This document shows, piece after piece, positions 55,042 through 64,000 of a DNA stretch of 64,000 nt. The position numbers and the translations under genes are program-made. Numbering within the stretch: position 1 is the first letter of the stretch; each line of letters starts with the position of its first letter. A model generated the notes under the pieces. The model did not search any database. It saw nothing but the letters and a program-made list of their open reading frames with translations, and was not told where the DNA came from. The DNA comes from Pseudomonadota bacterium (lineage in GTDB: Bacteria; Pseudomonadota; Gammaproteobacteria; Steroidobacterales; Steroidobacteraceae), in assembly GCA_021805865.1 (NCBI GenBank), contig JAJZDX010000021.1:1-64000 (forward strand). The letters are read 5' to 3'.

Positions 55042-56061
55042 TCAGCCGGCCCTGCTGGCCAATGCGGAGGGAGGCTGGCTCATCTGCCGCACGATCGCCT
55101 GGGCCAGGTCGTTGACCGCCATGGCGTACATCGCGCTGTAGTTGTAGCTCAGGATCACCCGGAAGTTGTGGAATCCGGCGCGGTAGGCGGGCCCTGTCCG
55201 CTTCTGCGCCAGCAGCAGCGCCACGGGCGTGTCCGCGGGCGCGTCACTCTCGACCCTCGCGCCCTCGGCCGCCAGGCCGCCGATCGTGCGGTCGAGCGCC
55301 AAGTCGTCCGGGTCGACGTGGAAGGTCGCCTGCGGCTCGATGCTGACCGGGGCGAGGACCGGCTCTCCCGCCTGCCAGCCGTGCGCATGCAGGTAGTTGG
55401 CGACGCTCGCGAAGATATCGTCCCAGTTCGTGAGCAGGTTGGGCGGGTGCCCGTTGGTGCTCACCGCGTAGCGCAGACAGTTCGACGGCATGAACTGCAT
55501 CGGCCCCATCGCCCCGGCGTAGGAGCCTTTGACCGTGAGCGGGTCCAGTCCGTCGCGATGCGCAAGGACCAGGAACTTCTCGAGCTCATGACCGAAGTAG
55601 CTCGCGCGAGACGGATAGTCGAAGGCCAGGGTCGAGAGCGCATCGAGCACGCGGTAGGAGCCCGTCATGCGTCCGTAGTAGGTCTCGACACCGAGGATGG
55701 CCACGATGTAGCGCGGCGCGACGCCCCACTCCGCGCCGGTACGCTCGAGCGCCTCGCGATGCTTGCGCCAGAACCGCACGCCGAGCGCGATGCGCTTCGG
55801 GGTGAGGAAGATCCGCCTGTACTGCCACCACTTCAGCTCTTTCTCGGCGGGGCGGTTCATCATGCCGATGATGTCGGGCTGCTCGCGGGCCTGCTCGAGC
55901 ACCCGGAGCACCCAGCGCTGGTCAAGCGCATCGCGTCGCGCGACCCGCGAGGCGAACTGGGCGAGCTGCGCATGGGAAAACGGCGCCGCGGCCGCGAGCG
56001 CCGCGGCCGGTTGCGCGAGGACGGCGAAAGTGAGCAGAGCGGGGAGAATTGATCGAGGCAC
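55042..56061 (-). CDS. mltB: Membrane-bound lytic murein transglycosylase B
   Basis: 339-residue precursor cleaving glycan strands. Signal peptide about 1-24 with no lipobox Cys, so soluble or loosely bound. SLT-type catalytic Glu126 (AILGVETYYGRMTG), LSTLAFDYPSRASYFG and GSYAGAMGPMQFMPSNC are MltB hallmarks. AAGGAG lies ten bases before the GTG at 56061. The frame extends into rodA but that part has no support. Confidence 0.93.
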   Translation of the reverse strand: MPRSILPALLTFAVLAQPAAALAAAAPFSHAQLAQFASRVARRDALDQRWVLRVLEQAREQPDIIGMMNRPAEKELKWWQYRRIFLTPKRIALGVRFWRKHREALERTGAEWGVAPRYIVAILGVETYYGRMTGSYRVLDALSTLAFDYPSRASYFGHELEKFLVLAHRDGLDPLTVKGSYAGAMGPMQFMPSNCLRYAVSTNGHPPNLLTNWDDIFASVANYLHAHGWQAGEPVLAPVSIEPQATFHVDPDDLALDRTIGGLAAEGARVESDAPADTPVALLLAQKRTGPAYRAGFHNFRVILSYNYSAMYAMAVNDLAQAIVRQMSQPPSALASRAG

Positions 56062-56075
56062 GGGACGGGTGCTCC

Positions 56076-57212
56076 TTAGCCCATGAGCTTCCGGTGCGAA
56101 TAGAGCGACATCAGAATACCGAAACCTGACAGCACCGTCACCACGGAACTGCCGCCGTAACTCACCAGCGGCAGCGGCACGCCGACCACGGGAACGAGAC
56201 CGGTGGTCATGCCGGCGTTGATGAACACGTAAATGAAGAACGTGAGCGCGACGCTGCCGCCGAGCAGCCGGGAGAAGGTATCCGGTCCCTGCATGGACAG
56301 ATACAGCGAGCGGCCGATGATGAAGGCATAGAGGAGCAGCAGCCCCAGCACCCCGAGCAGGCCGAACTCCTCGCCGATCACCGAGAAAATGAAATCCGTG
56401 GTCCGCTCGGGCAGGAAATCGAGCAAAGCCTGGCTGCCGGCCATCCAGCCCTTGCCGAACACCCCGCCCGAGCCGATGGCGATCTGCGACTGGATGATGT
56501 GGTAGCCGGCGCCGAGCGGATGGGCCTCCGGGTTCAGATAGCTCACCAGGCGCTCGCGCTGATAGCCGTGCATGAAGCGCATTCCGAACAACATGCCGGC
56601 CACGGCCAGGAGCAACAGCGTGGCGATGACCCGCTTGCGCAGCCCGGCGAGGAACACCACGATGAAGCCCCCCGCGCCGATGAGCATGGCGGTCCCGAGG
56701 TCGGGCTCCTTCGCGACCAGTGCCACCGGCGTGAGGATGATGGCGCTGAGCACGGCGAGGTCGCTCCACCGCGGCGGCAGCGGCCGCTCGTGCAGGTACC
56801 AGGCGCACATCATGGGTACCGCGAGCTTCATCAGCTCCGATGGCTGAAACTGCACGGGGCCCAGATCGAGCCAGCGCTTGGCGCCGAGGTATACGTGGCC
56901 GATGGCGGCCACGGCCAGCAGCAGCAGGACGCCGATGGCGTAAAGCCAGGGCGACGCGCGGCGCAGCACATTGGGATTGACCCGCGCGAGGGCAAGCATG
57001 ATCACCGCTCCCAGTGCGAGCCGCAACACGGTTCGCAAGAGCATCGGGGAGTTTTCTGACGAGGCGCTGTAGAGCACCACTAGCCCGTATGCGGCGACGA
57101 GACCCAGGCCGGTCAGAAGCGGTCCATCAACCTTAAGCGCGAGCAGCACCCGTGCCGCGCCGCCGAGCGTGCGGCGCGTCCGCGACTCCGTGGACACTTC
57201 CTCGTGGAGCAC
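56076..57212 (-). CDS. rodA: Rod-shape-determining glycosyltransferase RodA
   Basis: SEDS-family peptidoglycan polymerase, 378 residues with about ten membrane helices. QFQPSELMKLAVPM, KEPDLGTAMLI, GSGGVFGKGWM and LDFLPERTTDFIFSVIGEEFG carry the conserved charged residues. Partner of PBP2, encoded just upstream (3-base gap). GTG start. Confidence 0.96.
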   Translation of the reverse strand: MLHEEVSTESRTRRTLGGAARVLLALKVDGPLLTGLGLVAAYGLVVLYSASSENSPMLLRTVLRLALGAVIMLALARVNPNVLRRASPWLYAIGVLLLLAVAAIGHVYLGAKRWLDLGPVQFQPSELMKLAVPMMCAWYLHERPLPPRWSDLAVLSAIILTPVALVAKEPDLGTAMLIGAGGFIVVFLAGLRKRVIATLLLLAVAGMLFGMRFMHGYQRERLVSYLNPEAHPLGAGYHIIQSQIAIGSGGVFGKGWMAGSQALLDFLPERTTDFIFSVIGEEFGLLGVLGLLLLYAFIIGRSLYLSMQGPDTFSRLLGGSVALTFFIYVFINAGMTTGLVPVVGVPLPLVSYGGSSVVTVLSGFGILMSLYSHRKLMG

Positions 57213-57215
57213 GGC

Positions 57216-59249
57216 CTAGGGCGCCTCCGACGCCAGGACGCGGGAGCCGACCGGAGGATTCTCCGGTCGGGCCGCCTGCTCGAGAGCGGTCAGCGTTGCC
57301 GAGACACCGGAGGTGACCCGCGGTCTGAGGCCCGCGGGCTCCGAGAGCGGCTCCGGAGGGGTTGCGGGCAGGAGCTTGCCGTTCGGGCCCAGGAGGTAGG
57401 CGTTCATGATCTTGCGGGCAATGGGTGCTGCGGCCGTGGCGCCCCAGCCGGCATGCTCGACCAGCACGGCGACCGCGATGCGCGGGGCCTGCACGGGTGC
57501 AAACGCGATGAACCAGGAATCGTCACGCAGCTTCTCCGGCGTCGCCTTCTTATTGTAGTCGCCGTTCGCGTCCTCGCGAGTCAATTGCGCCGTGCCGGTC
57601 TTGCCGGCGATGGGGTAAGGGCTGTTGATCATGGCCCAGTAGGCGGTTCCGCGGGGATTGGTGGTGACGCCATGCATGGCGCTGATGACCACCTTCCAGG
57701 CGGCGGGGCTGATCATCCTGAGGTTGCCGTCCAGGACCGGCCGCTTCCAATGGATCTTCTGCGTGCGCGGATTGCGCAGTCCCGTCACCAGACGAGGCTC
57801 GAAGCTCAGTCCGCGTGTGGCGAGGATGCTTGTGTAGTGTGCCATCTGCAACGGCGTGGCCAGAAACGAGCCCTGGCCGATGCCGAGAATCACCGTGTCT
57901 CCGGGGTACCAGCCGTCGTCGTGCGGGTAATGCTTTGCCATCCAGGCGGGCGTCGGCGCAAGGCCGGACTGCTCGCCGGGGATGTCGATGCCGGTGGGGT
58001 GGCCGAAGCCGAAGTTCGGCAGCCAGGCCCCGATCCGGTCGACGCCCATCTTGTACGCGAGACGGTAGAAGTACACGTCGCACGACATGATGATGGCCAT
58101 TCTCAGACCAACCCAGCCGCAGACCTCGTGGGCGGCGTTATGAAAGAGATGGTCGCTGCCGGGCAGGTGCCAGTCGGAGGAGGCATAGATCCGCTTTTTG
58201 GGATTGACCATCCCGTCGGTCAGGGCCCCAAGCGCGATCGCCGGCTTGATCGTCGAGCCGGTGGGCAGCTGCGCGCGCAGCGCCCGGTTGAACAGCGGCA
58301 GGTCCGGATTGTTCACGAGGGCCTGATATTGCTTCTCGCTGATGCCGCGGGCGAAAAGGTTCGGGTCGAACGCCGGAGAGCTGGCCAGGGCGAGGATGTC
58401 GCCGTTCCACGGATCGAGTGCCACCACCGCGCCGTCCCGCCCTTTCAGCAGCTTCTCGGCGAGCCGCTGAATCTTCAGGTCGAGCGAGAGGATGACGTCT
58501 TTCCCCGCCACGGGCGGCTCGACGTGCAGGTCCCGTGCGAGCACGCCCGGCCGGCTTACCGGCCGGCCGAGCGCGTTCACCAGGATCTGGCGATAGCCGT
58601 TGGTACCGTGCAGCTGTCTCTCATAGGCCGCTTCGACCCCGGTCTTGCCGATCACCACGGTACCGGCGTAGGCCGCCGGATTGATGTGCTTCAAGTCGCT
58701 GGCGCTGATCGTGCCGACGTAGCCCACGGCATCGACGGCAAGCGACCCGAACGGATACCAGCGCGCCTGCTGCGGGCTCAAGTTGATCCCGGGGAATTCG
58801 TAGCGGCGCACGGCAAACCGCGCTACTTCCCGCTCCGACAAGTCGAGGCGAATCGGTACGCTGTCGAAGCTCTCCTGGGACTGGATGGTGCGGATCAGGT
58901 CGGGGATGGCATCGGACTGCAGCAGCTTGAGCTTCACCAGATGCTCGAGCGATCCGTGCAGGTGCGGCACCTCATCCGGCGTCAGCATCAGATCGAAGGT
59001 CGGCCGGTTGGAAGCGATGACCTCGCCGTCGCGGGCGATGATCAGGCCGCGCGCGGCCGGGATGGGCTCGGTGCGTACGCCATTGGCCTGCGCCAGCACC
59101 GAGTAGTAGTCATGGCGCTCGACCTGCAGATAGTAGAGGCGTCCGAGCACCGCGAGCGCGGAGAGCACCATCACCGTGCCGGCAAACCACGCACGACGGT
59201 CGAACATGCGCTGTTCGCGCCAGTGATCCTTGATGCGGACGGGGGACAT
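57216..59249 (-). CDS. mrdA: Penicillin-binding protein 2
   Basis: Transpeptidase of the elongasome, 677 residues. One N-terminal membrane helix (about 20-40), a pedestal domain (RGLIIARDGEVIASN), and the transpeptidase domain with Ser332-x-x-Lys335 (LPTGSTIKPA), Ser389-Cys-Asp390s (IMSCDVYF) and Lys550-Thr-Gly (IAGKTGTAQL). Located between mreD and rodA as usual. Confidence 0.96.
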   Translation of the reverse strand: MSPVRIKDHWREQRMFDRRAWFAGTVMVLSALAVLGRLYYLQVERHDYYSVLAQANGVRTEPIPAARGLIIARDGEVIASNRPTFDLMLTPDEVPHLHGSLEHLVKLKLLQSDAIPDLIRTIQSQESFDSVPIRLDLSEREVARFAVRRYEFPGINLSPQQARWYPFGSLAVDAVGYVGTISASDLKHINPAAYAGTVVIGKTGVEAAYERQLHGTNGYRQILVNALGRPVSRPGVLARDLHVEPPVAGKDVILSLDLKIQRLAEKLLKGRDGAVVALDPWNGDILALASSPAFDPNLFARGISEKQYQALVNNPDLPLFNRALRAQLPTGSTIKPAIALGALTDGMVNPKKRIYASSDWHLPGSDHLFHNAAHEVCGWVGLRMAIIMSCDVYFYRLAYKMGVDRIGAWLPNFGFGHPTGIDIPGEQSGLAPTPAWMAKHYPHDDGWYPGDTVILGIGQGSFLATPLQMAHYTSILATRGLSFEPRLVTGLRNPRTQKIHWKRPVLDGNLRMISPAAWKVVISAMHGVTTNPRGTAYWAMINSPYPIAGKTGTAQLTREDANGDYNKKATPEKLRDDSWFIAFAPVQAPRIAVAVLVEHAGWGATAAAPIARKIMNAYLLGPNGKLLPATPPEPLSEPAGLRPRVTSGVSATLTALEQAARPENPPVGSRVLASEAP

Positions 59250-59266
59250 TCCAGACGGTCAGCGGC

Positions 59267-59740
59267 TCACGTGCGGGGCCGGTAGCTGCGCGAGAGGACG
59301 GTGGCCATGAAGGGCCAGATCAGCGCGCCGGTTGCCGCCGGCACCCAGCGCAAAGGCGAGATCAGCGGGTGTCCGCTCCAACCGTCGACGGCGAACAGGA
59401 CGAACTCATACAGAACGAGCACAGCGAACACCACCAGCGACTGCTGCAGCAACGGCTTGGTGCGGATTCTCTGATGCTCATGCACCCCAAGGTAGGCCAC
59501 CAGTGCCACCGCAAGTGCGTGTTCGCCGAGCACCGGTCCCTGGAAGGCATCGAGCAGGAGTCCTGCAAACCAGCCAAGCCCGATCCCGCCGCTCCAGGGC
59601 GCCTGGATGGACCAATAGAGTACCGTCAGCACCAGGAATTCCGGCCTCACGATAGCGACCCATGCAGGCAGAGGCAGCAGGGTGAGGACGAGCGCGATCA
59701 GCGCCGTCTTGAAAATCGCGCCTCGAGGGGAGGCGCTCAT
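59267..59740 (-). CDS. mreD: Rod-shape-determining protein MreD
   Basis: 157-residue polytopic inner-membrane protein with about five helices (for example ALIALVLTLLPLPAWVAIV). RPEFLVLTVLYWSIQAP and GWFAGLLLDAFQGPVLGEHAL are family-typical. The ATG overlaps the mreC stop by 4 bases, which fixes the start. Confidence 0.92.
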   Translation of the reverse strand: MSASPRGAIFKTALIALVLTLLPLPAWVAIVRPEFLVLTVLYWSIQAPWSGGIGLGWFAGLLLDAFQGPVLGEHALAVALVAYLGVHEHQRIRTKPLLQQSLVVFAVLVLYEFVLFAVDGWSGHPLISPLRWVPAATGALIWPFMATVLSRSYRPRT

Positions 59741-60786
59741 GGCTTGCGTGGTCCTGTGAGCGGACCGGCGGGCTTGGTCTGTGCCGGTGCGGATCCGGAC
59801 GGCTGCACACCGGGTTTCTGCGCGGCTCGCGCCGGTGTGCAGGCGGCCGGGGCGGCTTTCGGCTTCGGCGCGGGCATAGGCTGGACCGCGGGATTCCCGC
59901 TCGTGAGCTGGCCACCCAATAGCTTCAGCGGTGACGCGGGGTTGCCCTGGCGGAACCACAGCAGCATCACCTCGCGGTCGGTCGTGAGGTGCGCGAACGG
60001 GGCGACCAGCACCCGAGCCAGAGGTTGAGCGGCGCTGGGATGCACTTCGGTCACCCGGCCGACCGGGTACCCCGAGGGGAAGACGCCGCCGAGACCGGAG
60101 GTCACCAGGACGTCGCCGACCCGGATGTCGGCATTGGCCGGCAGATACGGCAGCGCGAGCGCGTCGGGGTCTCCGGTCCCTACCGCGATGGTGCGAAACC
60201 CCGTCCGCTCGTTCTGCACAGGCAGGTCATGGTCGGGGTCCGTGATCAGCTGGACTTCGGCGCTCCAGGGCCCAATGTGTATGGTCTGGCCGACGACCCC
60301 GTAATCGTCGAGCACTGCCTGGTTGCGGAACACGCCGTTGCGCTCGCCGCGGTCGACCAGGATGCGTTGGCGCAGGCCGCCGAGCTCGATATTGACGATG
60401 TCGGCCGGCAGCCATCGCTCTGCGACCGGCGGCAGGGAATGCCTCAATCCGATGAGCGCGGCATTCTGCGCCGCGAGCGCATCGACACGCAGGGTGCGCA
60501 TCTCGAGCTCGTGCAGACGCGCCCGCAAGCGCCGGTTCTCGCCTTCGAGCGCATGGCGGGAGGCGAATTCCCGCTGCAGCCAATGCCATCCGGTCACCGG
60601 GGAGTTCAGCACCACCTCGACCGGATAGGTGACGGCTTGCAGAGCGAAGCGGACACGCTCGAGCCAGTCGAGCCGCTGATCGAGCACCATGATGACGATC
60701 GAGACGAGCGCATACAGCGAGAACCGGAAGCCAGCCGAGCCCCCGCGGTTTCGCGGAGATCCGCTCCGGGTGCCGAATGCCGCCAC
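59737..60786 (-). CDS. mreC: Rod-shape-determining protein MreC
   Basis: 349 residues: membrane helix (about 22-37), coiled coil (about 65-105, RHALEGENRRLRARLHELEM), periplasmic two-lobed beta domain with VGDVLVTSGLGGVFPSGYPVG, and a long Pro/Ala-rich tail (about 280-349) that is not part of the conserved core. Links MreB to PBP2 and RodA. GTG start, 16 bases after mreB. Confidence 0.94.
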   Translation of the reverse strand: MAAFGTRSGSPRNRGGSAGFRFSLYALVSIVIMVLDQRLDWLERVRFALQAVTYPVEVVLNSPVTGWHWLQREFASRHALEGENRRLRARLHELEMRTLRVDALAAQNAALIGLRHSLPPVAERWLPADIVNIELGGLRQRILVDRGERNGVFRNQAVLDDYGVVGQTIHIGPWSAEVQLITDPDHDLPVQNERTGFRTIAVGTGDPDALALPYLPANADIRVGDVLVTSGLGGVFPSGYPVGRVTEVHPSAAQPLARVLVAPFAHLTTDREVMLLWFRQGNPASPLKLLGGQLTSGNPAVQPMPAPKPKAAPAACTPARAAQKPGVQPSGSAPAQTKPAGPLTGPRKP

Positions 60787-60802
60787 GGGACGCGCGCGCG
60801 GG

Positions 60803-61950
<1,148 letters not shown>

Positions 61951-62001
61951 GGCAACATGTATGATTTCTGCACGGATTTTCGTTTTCTTGATGGCACTCT
62001 C

Positions 62002-62292
62002 ATGGCCCTGACCCGCGCGCAAGTCGAAAGCATCGCTCACCTGGCCCGTCTCGAGCTCGAGCCGGCCGAAATCCCGGCCTTCCAGGATAAGCTCTCGCGC
62101 ATCGTCGATTTCATCGGCGAGCTCGAGCGGGCCGATACCTCGGGCGTTGCGCCGATGGCCCATCCGCTGTCGGGGCTTTCCCAGCGGCTGCGGCCCGATG
62201 CCGTCACCGAGGGCGATGGGCGCGAGCTCTACCAGCGGAACGCGCCGCAGGTCGCCTCGGGGCTGTATCTCGTGCCCAAGGTGATCGAGTGA
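62002..62292 (+). CDS. gatC: Asp-tRNA(Asn)/Glu-tRNA(Gln) amidotransferase subunit C
   Basis: 96 residues, stabilises the GatAB complex. [24 protein letters not shown]-type N-terminal helix (written here in part) and [10 protein letters not shown]-like [13 protein letters not shown] are typical. ATG 62002 fits the family start; the frame from 61957 has no support. Followed one base later by gatA. Confidence 0.95.
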   Translation: MALTRAQVESIAHLARLELEPAEIPAFQDKLSRIVDFIGELERADTSGVAPMAHPLSGLSQRLRPDAVTEGDGRELYQRNAPQVASGLYLVPKVIE

Positions 62293-62293
62293 C

Positions 62294-63751
62294 ATGATTC
62301 ACAGGCACACTCTTACCCGGCTCGCCGCCGATCTGCGCGCCCGCAAGCTCTCGAGCGTCGAGCTGGTGCGCACTTGCCTCGGGCGCATCGAGGCGAGCCA
62401 GCCGGCGCTCAATGCCTTCATCTCGATCACGGCCGAGCAGGCCCTCGATGCGGCGCAGGCGGCCGACCGGGCGCTCGCGCGCGGGGACGGCGGACCGCTC
62501 GCCGGCGTGCCGATCGGTCACAAGGACCTTTTCTGCACCGCGGGGGTGCGTACCACCTGCGGCTCGCGGATGCTCGAGAATTTCGTCTCGCCCTATGATG
62601 CCACGGTGGTCGAGCGGCTCAAGGCCGCGGGGGCCGTCGTGCTCGGCAAGCTCAATATGGACGAGTTCGCCATGGGCTCCTCGAATGAGACCAGCTACTA
62701 CGGTCCGGTGCACAACCCCTGGAACACGGACATGGTGCCGGGCGGCTCCTCGGGCGGGTCGGCCGCCGCGGTGTGCGCACGGCTCATCTCGGCGGCGACC
62801 GCCACCGATACGGGCGGCTCGATCCGCCAGCCCGCCGCGCTCTGCGGCGTGACGGGCATCAAGCCGACGTACGGGCGCGTGTCCCGTTACGGAATGATCG
62901 CCTTTGCTTCCAGTCTCGATCAGGGCGGGGTGATTGCGGCGAGCGCGGAGGACGCGGCGCTGATGCTGCGGGAGATGGCCGGGTTCGACCGGCGCGACTC
63001 GACCAGCGTCGATGCCCCTGTGCCGGACTATGTGGCCGGGCTCGAGGCGCCCCTCGAGGGCCTCAAGATCGGCGTGCTGAAGGAGTTCTTCGACGAGGGG
63101 CTCGATCCGGACAACGAGCGCTGCATCCGCGAGGCGCTCTCGGTCCTGGCGCGCCTCGGGGCGGGGCTGCGTGAGGTCAGCCTGCCGAACATCTCCCTGT
63201 CCGTGCCGGCCTACTACGTGGTCGCTCCGGCGGAGTGCTCCTCGAACCTGGCCCGTTACGATGGGGTGCGGTTCGGTCATCGATGCGAGAGCCCGCGGGA
63301 CCTGCAGGATCTCTACAAGCGCTCCCGCTCCGAAGGGTTCGGCGCCGAGGTCAAGCGGCGCATCATGACCGGCACCTACGTGCTCTCGACCGGCTACTAT
63401 GATGCCTACTACCTCAAGGCGCAGCGGGTGCGGCAGCTGATCGCGGCGGACTTCCAGCGCGCCTTTGGGGAGGTGGACCTGCTGGTCGGCCCCGCGACGC
63501 CCACGGCCGCTTTCCCCTTGGGCTCCAAGGTTGCCGATCCCATCACCATGTATCTGAACGACATCTACACCATCAGCGCCAACCTTGCGGGCGTGCCGGC
63601 CATGTCGATCCCGTGCGGTTTCGCGCAGGGCCTGCCGGTCGGCCTGCAGCTGATCGGGCCTCATTTCGCCGAGCAGCGTCTGCTGCATGCGGCCCATCGC
63701 TACCAGCTGGAGACGGACTGGCACCTGAGGATTCCGGAGCGCTTCGCATGA
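62294..63751 (+). CDS. gatA: Asp-tRNA(Asn)/Glu-tRNA(Gln) amidotransferase subunit A
   Basis: Amidase subunit that releases ammonia from glutamine; 485 residues. The Ser-cisSer-Lys triad is Lys77 ([10 protein letters not shown]), Ser152 ([11 protein letters not shown]) and Ser176 ([10 protein letters not shown]). Presence of GatCAB implies indirect Asn-tRNA and/or Gln-tRNA formation, usual in bacteria lacking AsnRS or GlnRS. Confidence 0.98.
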   Translation: MIHRHTLTRLAADLRARKLSSVELVRTCLGRIEASQPALNAFISITAEQALDAAQAADRALARGDGGPLAGVPIGHKDLFCTAGVRTTCGSRMLENFVSPYDATVVERLKAAGAVVLGKLNMDEFAMGSSNETSYYGPVHNPWNTDMVPGGSSGGSAAAVCARLISAATATDTGGSIRQPAALCGVTGIKPTYGRVSRYGMIAFASSLDQGGVIAASAEDAALMLREMAGFDRRDSTSVDAPVPDYVAGLEAPLEGLKIGVLKEFFDEGLDPDNERCIREALSVLARLGAGLREVSLPNISLSVPAYYVVAPAECSSNLARYDGVRFGHRCESPRDLQDLYKRSRSEGFGAEVKRRIMTGTYVLSTGYYDAYYLKAQRVRQLIAADFQRAFGEVDLLVGPATPTAAFPLGSKVADPITMYLNDIYTISANLAGVPAMSIPCGFAQGLPVGLQLIGPHFAEQRLLHAAHRYQLETDWHLRIPERFA

Positions 63752-64000
63752 GCGGCTGGGAAACGGTCATCGGGCTCGAGATCCACGCCCAGCTCGCGAC
63801 CCGCTCGAAGATCTTCTCCGGAGCGTCCAGCGCCTACGGGGCCGCTCCCAACACCCAGGCCTGCCTGGTGGATCTGGGCTATCCGGGCGTGCTGCCGGTG
63901 CTCAATGCCGAGGCGGTGCGCATGGCGGTGCGCTTCGGCACCGCGATCGGCGCGCGCATCGCCCGCCAGTCGGTGTTTGCCCGCAAAAACTACTTCTATC
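63748..64000 (+). CDS. gatB: Asp-tRNA(Asn)/Glu-tRNA(Gln) amidotransferase subunit B, 3' end missing
   Basis: First 84 residues only. [21 protein letters not shown] and [14 protein letters not shown]-type segments identify GatB, which phosphorylates the misacylated tRNA and transfers ammonia. The ATG overlaps the gatA stop by 4 bases; the gene runs off the window. Confidence 0.97.
   Translation, partial: MSGWETVIGLEIHAQLATRSKIFSGASSAYGAAPNTQACLVDLGYPGVLPVLNAEAVRMAVRFGTAIGARIARQSVFARKNYFY

Overview
The window is a GC-rich (about two thirds G+C by eye), densely coding chromosomal segment with about 58 protein genes and no rRNA, tRNA, CRISPR array, insertion sequence or phage gene that I can see. 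The gene content (UbiH/UbiI hydroxylases, LptD-SurA, AmgK-MurU, MreBCD-PBP2-RodA, MltB, RlpA, GatCAB, MotAB) points to a Gram-negative, probably motile gammaproteobacterium. The gene orders fit the Xanthomonadales/Nevskiales/Steroidobacterales side of that class, but this placement is inference. Most genes are housekeeping; the unusual items are individual genes and regulatory sites.

Layout. 1-3350 (+): end of pepP, then two overlapping ubiquinone hydroxylases. 3343-5146 (-): pterin-4a-carbinolamine dehydratase and ispG. 5147-10482 (+): a gene-free leader with a tandem glycine riboswitch drives gcvT-gcvH-gcvPA-gcvPB, followed by dgkA. 10553-13465 (+): a 970-residue duplicated HtrA protein resembling eukaryotic Nma111. 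13472-16693 (+): an overlapping cluster of Sua5, a fold-type III decarboxylase, a HAD phosphatase and a HIT protein. 16712-23650: DUF3014 protein (-), peptide deformylase (+), YebC-family protein, fatty-acid desaturase, a porin with a near-consensus sigma-54 promoter, and motAB (all -). 23850-25040 (+): aspartate-type aminotransferase. 25053-30973 (-): rlmI-lgt-thyA-SET methyltransferase-kup-folA. 31071-33164 (+): thioredoxin-fold DUF255 protein. 33161-36885: putA and a divergent Lrp/AsnC regulator across an AT-rich promoter. 36958-45045 (-): lptD-surA-pdxA-ksgA-usp-apaG-apaH-3-hydroxyanthranilate dioxygenase. 45089-48767 (+): amgK-murU, then lipA-lipB. 48775-51802: divergent uronate genes uxuB (-) and uxaC (+). 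51831-61846 (-): mreB-mreC-mreD-mrdA-rodA-mltB-rlpA-dacA-dat-DUF493. 62002-64000 (+): gatC-gatA-gatB (cut by the window end).

How the genes connect. GcvH needs lipoate, which LipB and LipA attach. The glycine cleavage system makes methylene-tetrahydrofolate, which ThyA uses, and FolA recycles the dihydrofolate. The long minus-strand cell-wall block covers the elongasome (MreBCD, PBP2, RodA), cell-wall trimming (MltB, RlpA, DacA) and use of D-amino acids (Dat). AmgK-MurU recycles MurNAc beside the outer-membrane LPS insertion genes. In many relatives lipB-lipA directly follow dacA and the DUF493 gene; here they lie on the opposite strand with uxuB-uxaC in between, which suggests a rearrangement.

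The only gene-free stretch over 300 bases is 5147-5649, occupied mainly by the riboswitch. Start codons were chosen from family alignment, ribosome-binding sites and overlap with neighbours; uncertain ones are flagged. Comparisons with named proteins rest on remembered family features, not on searches.
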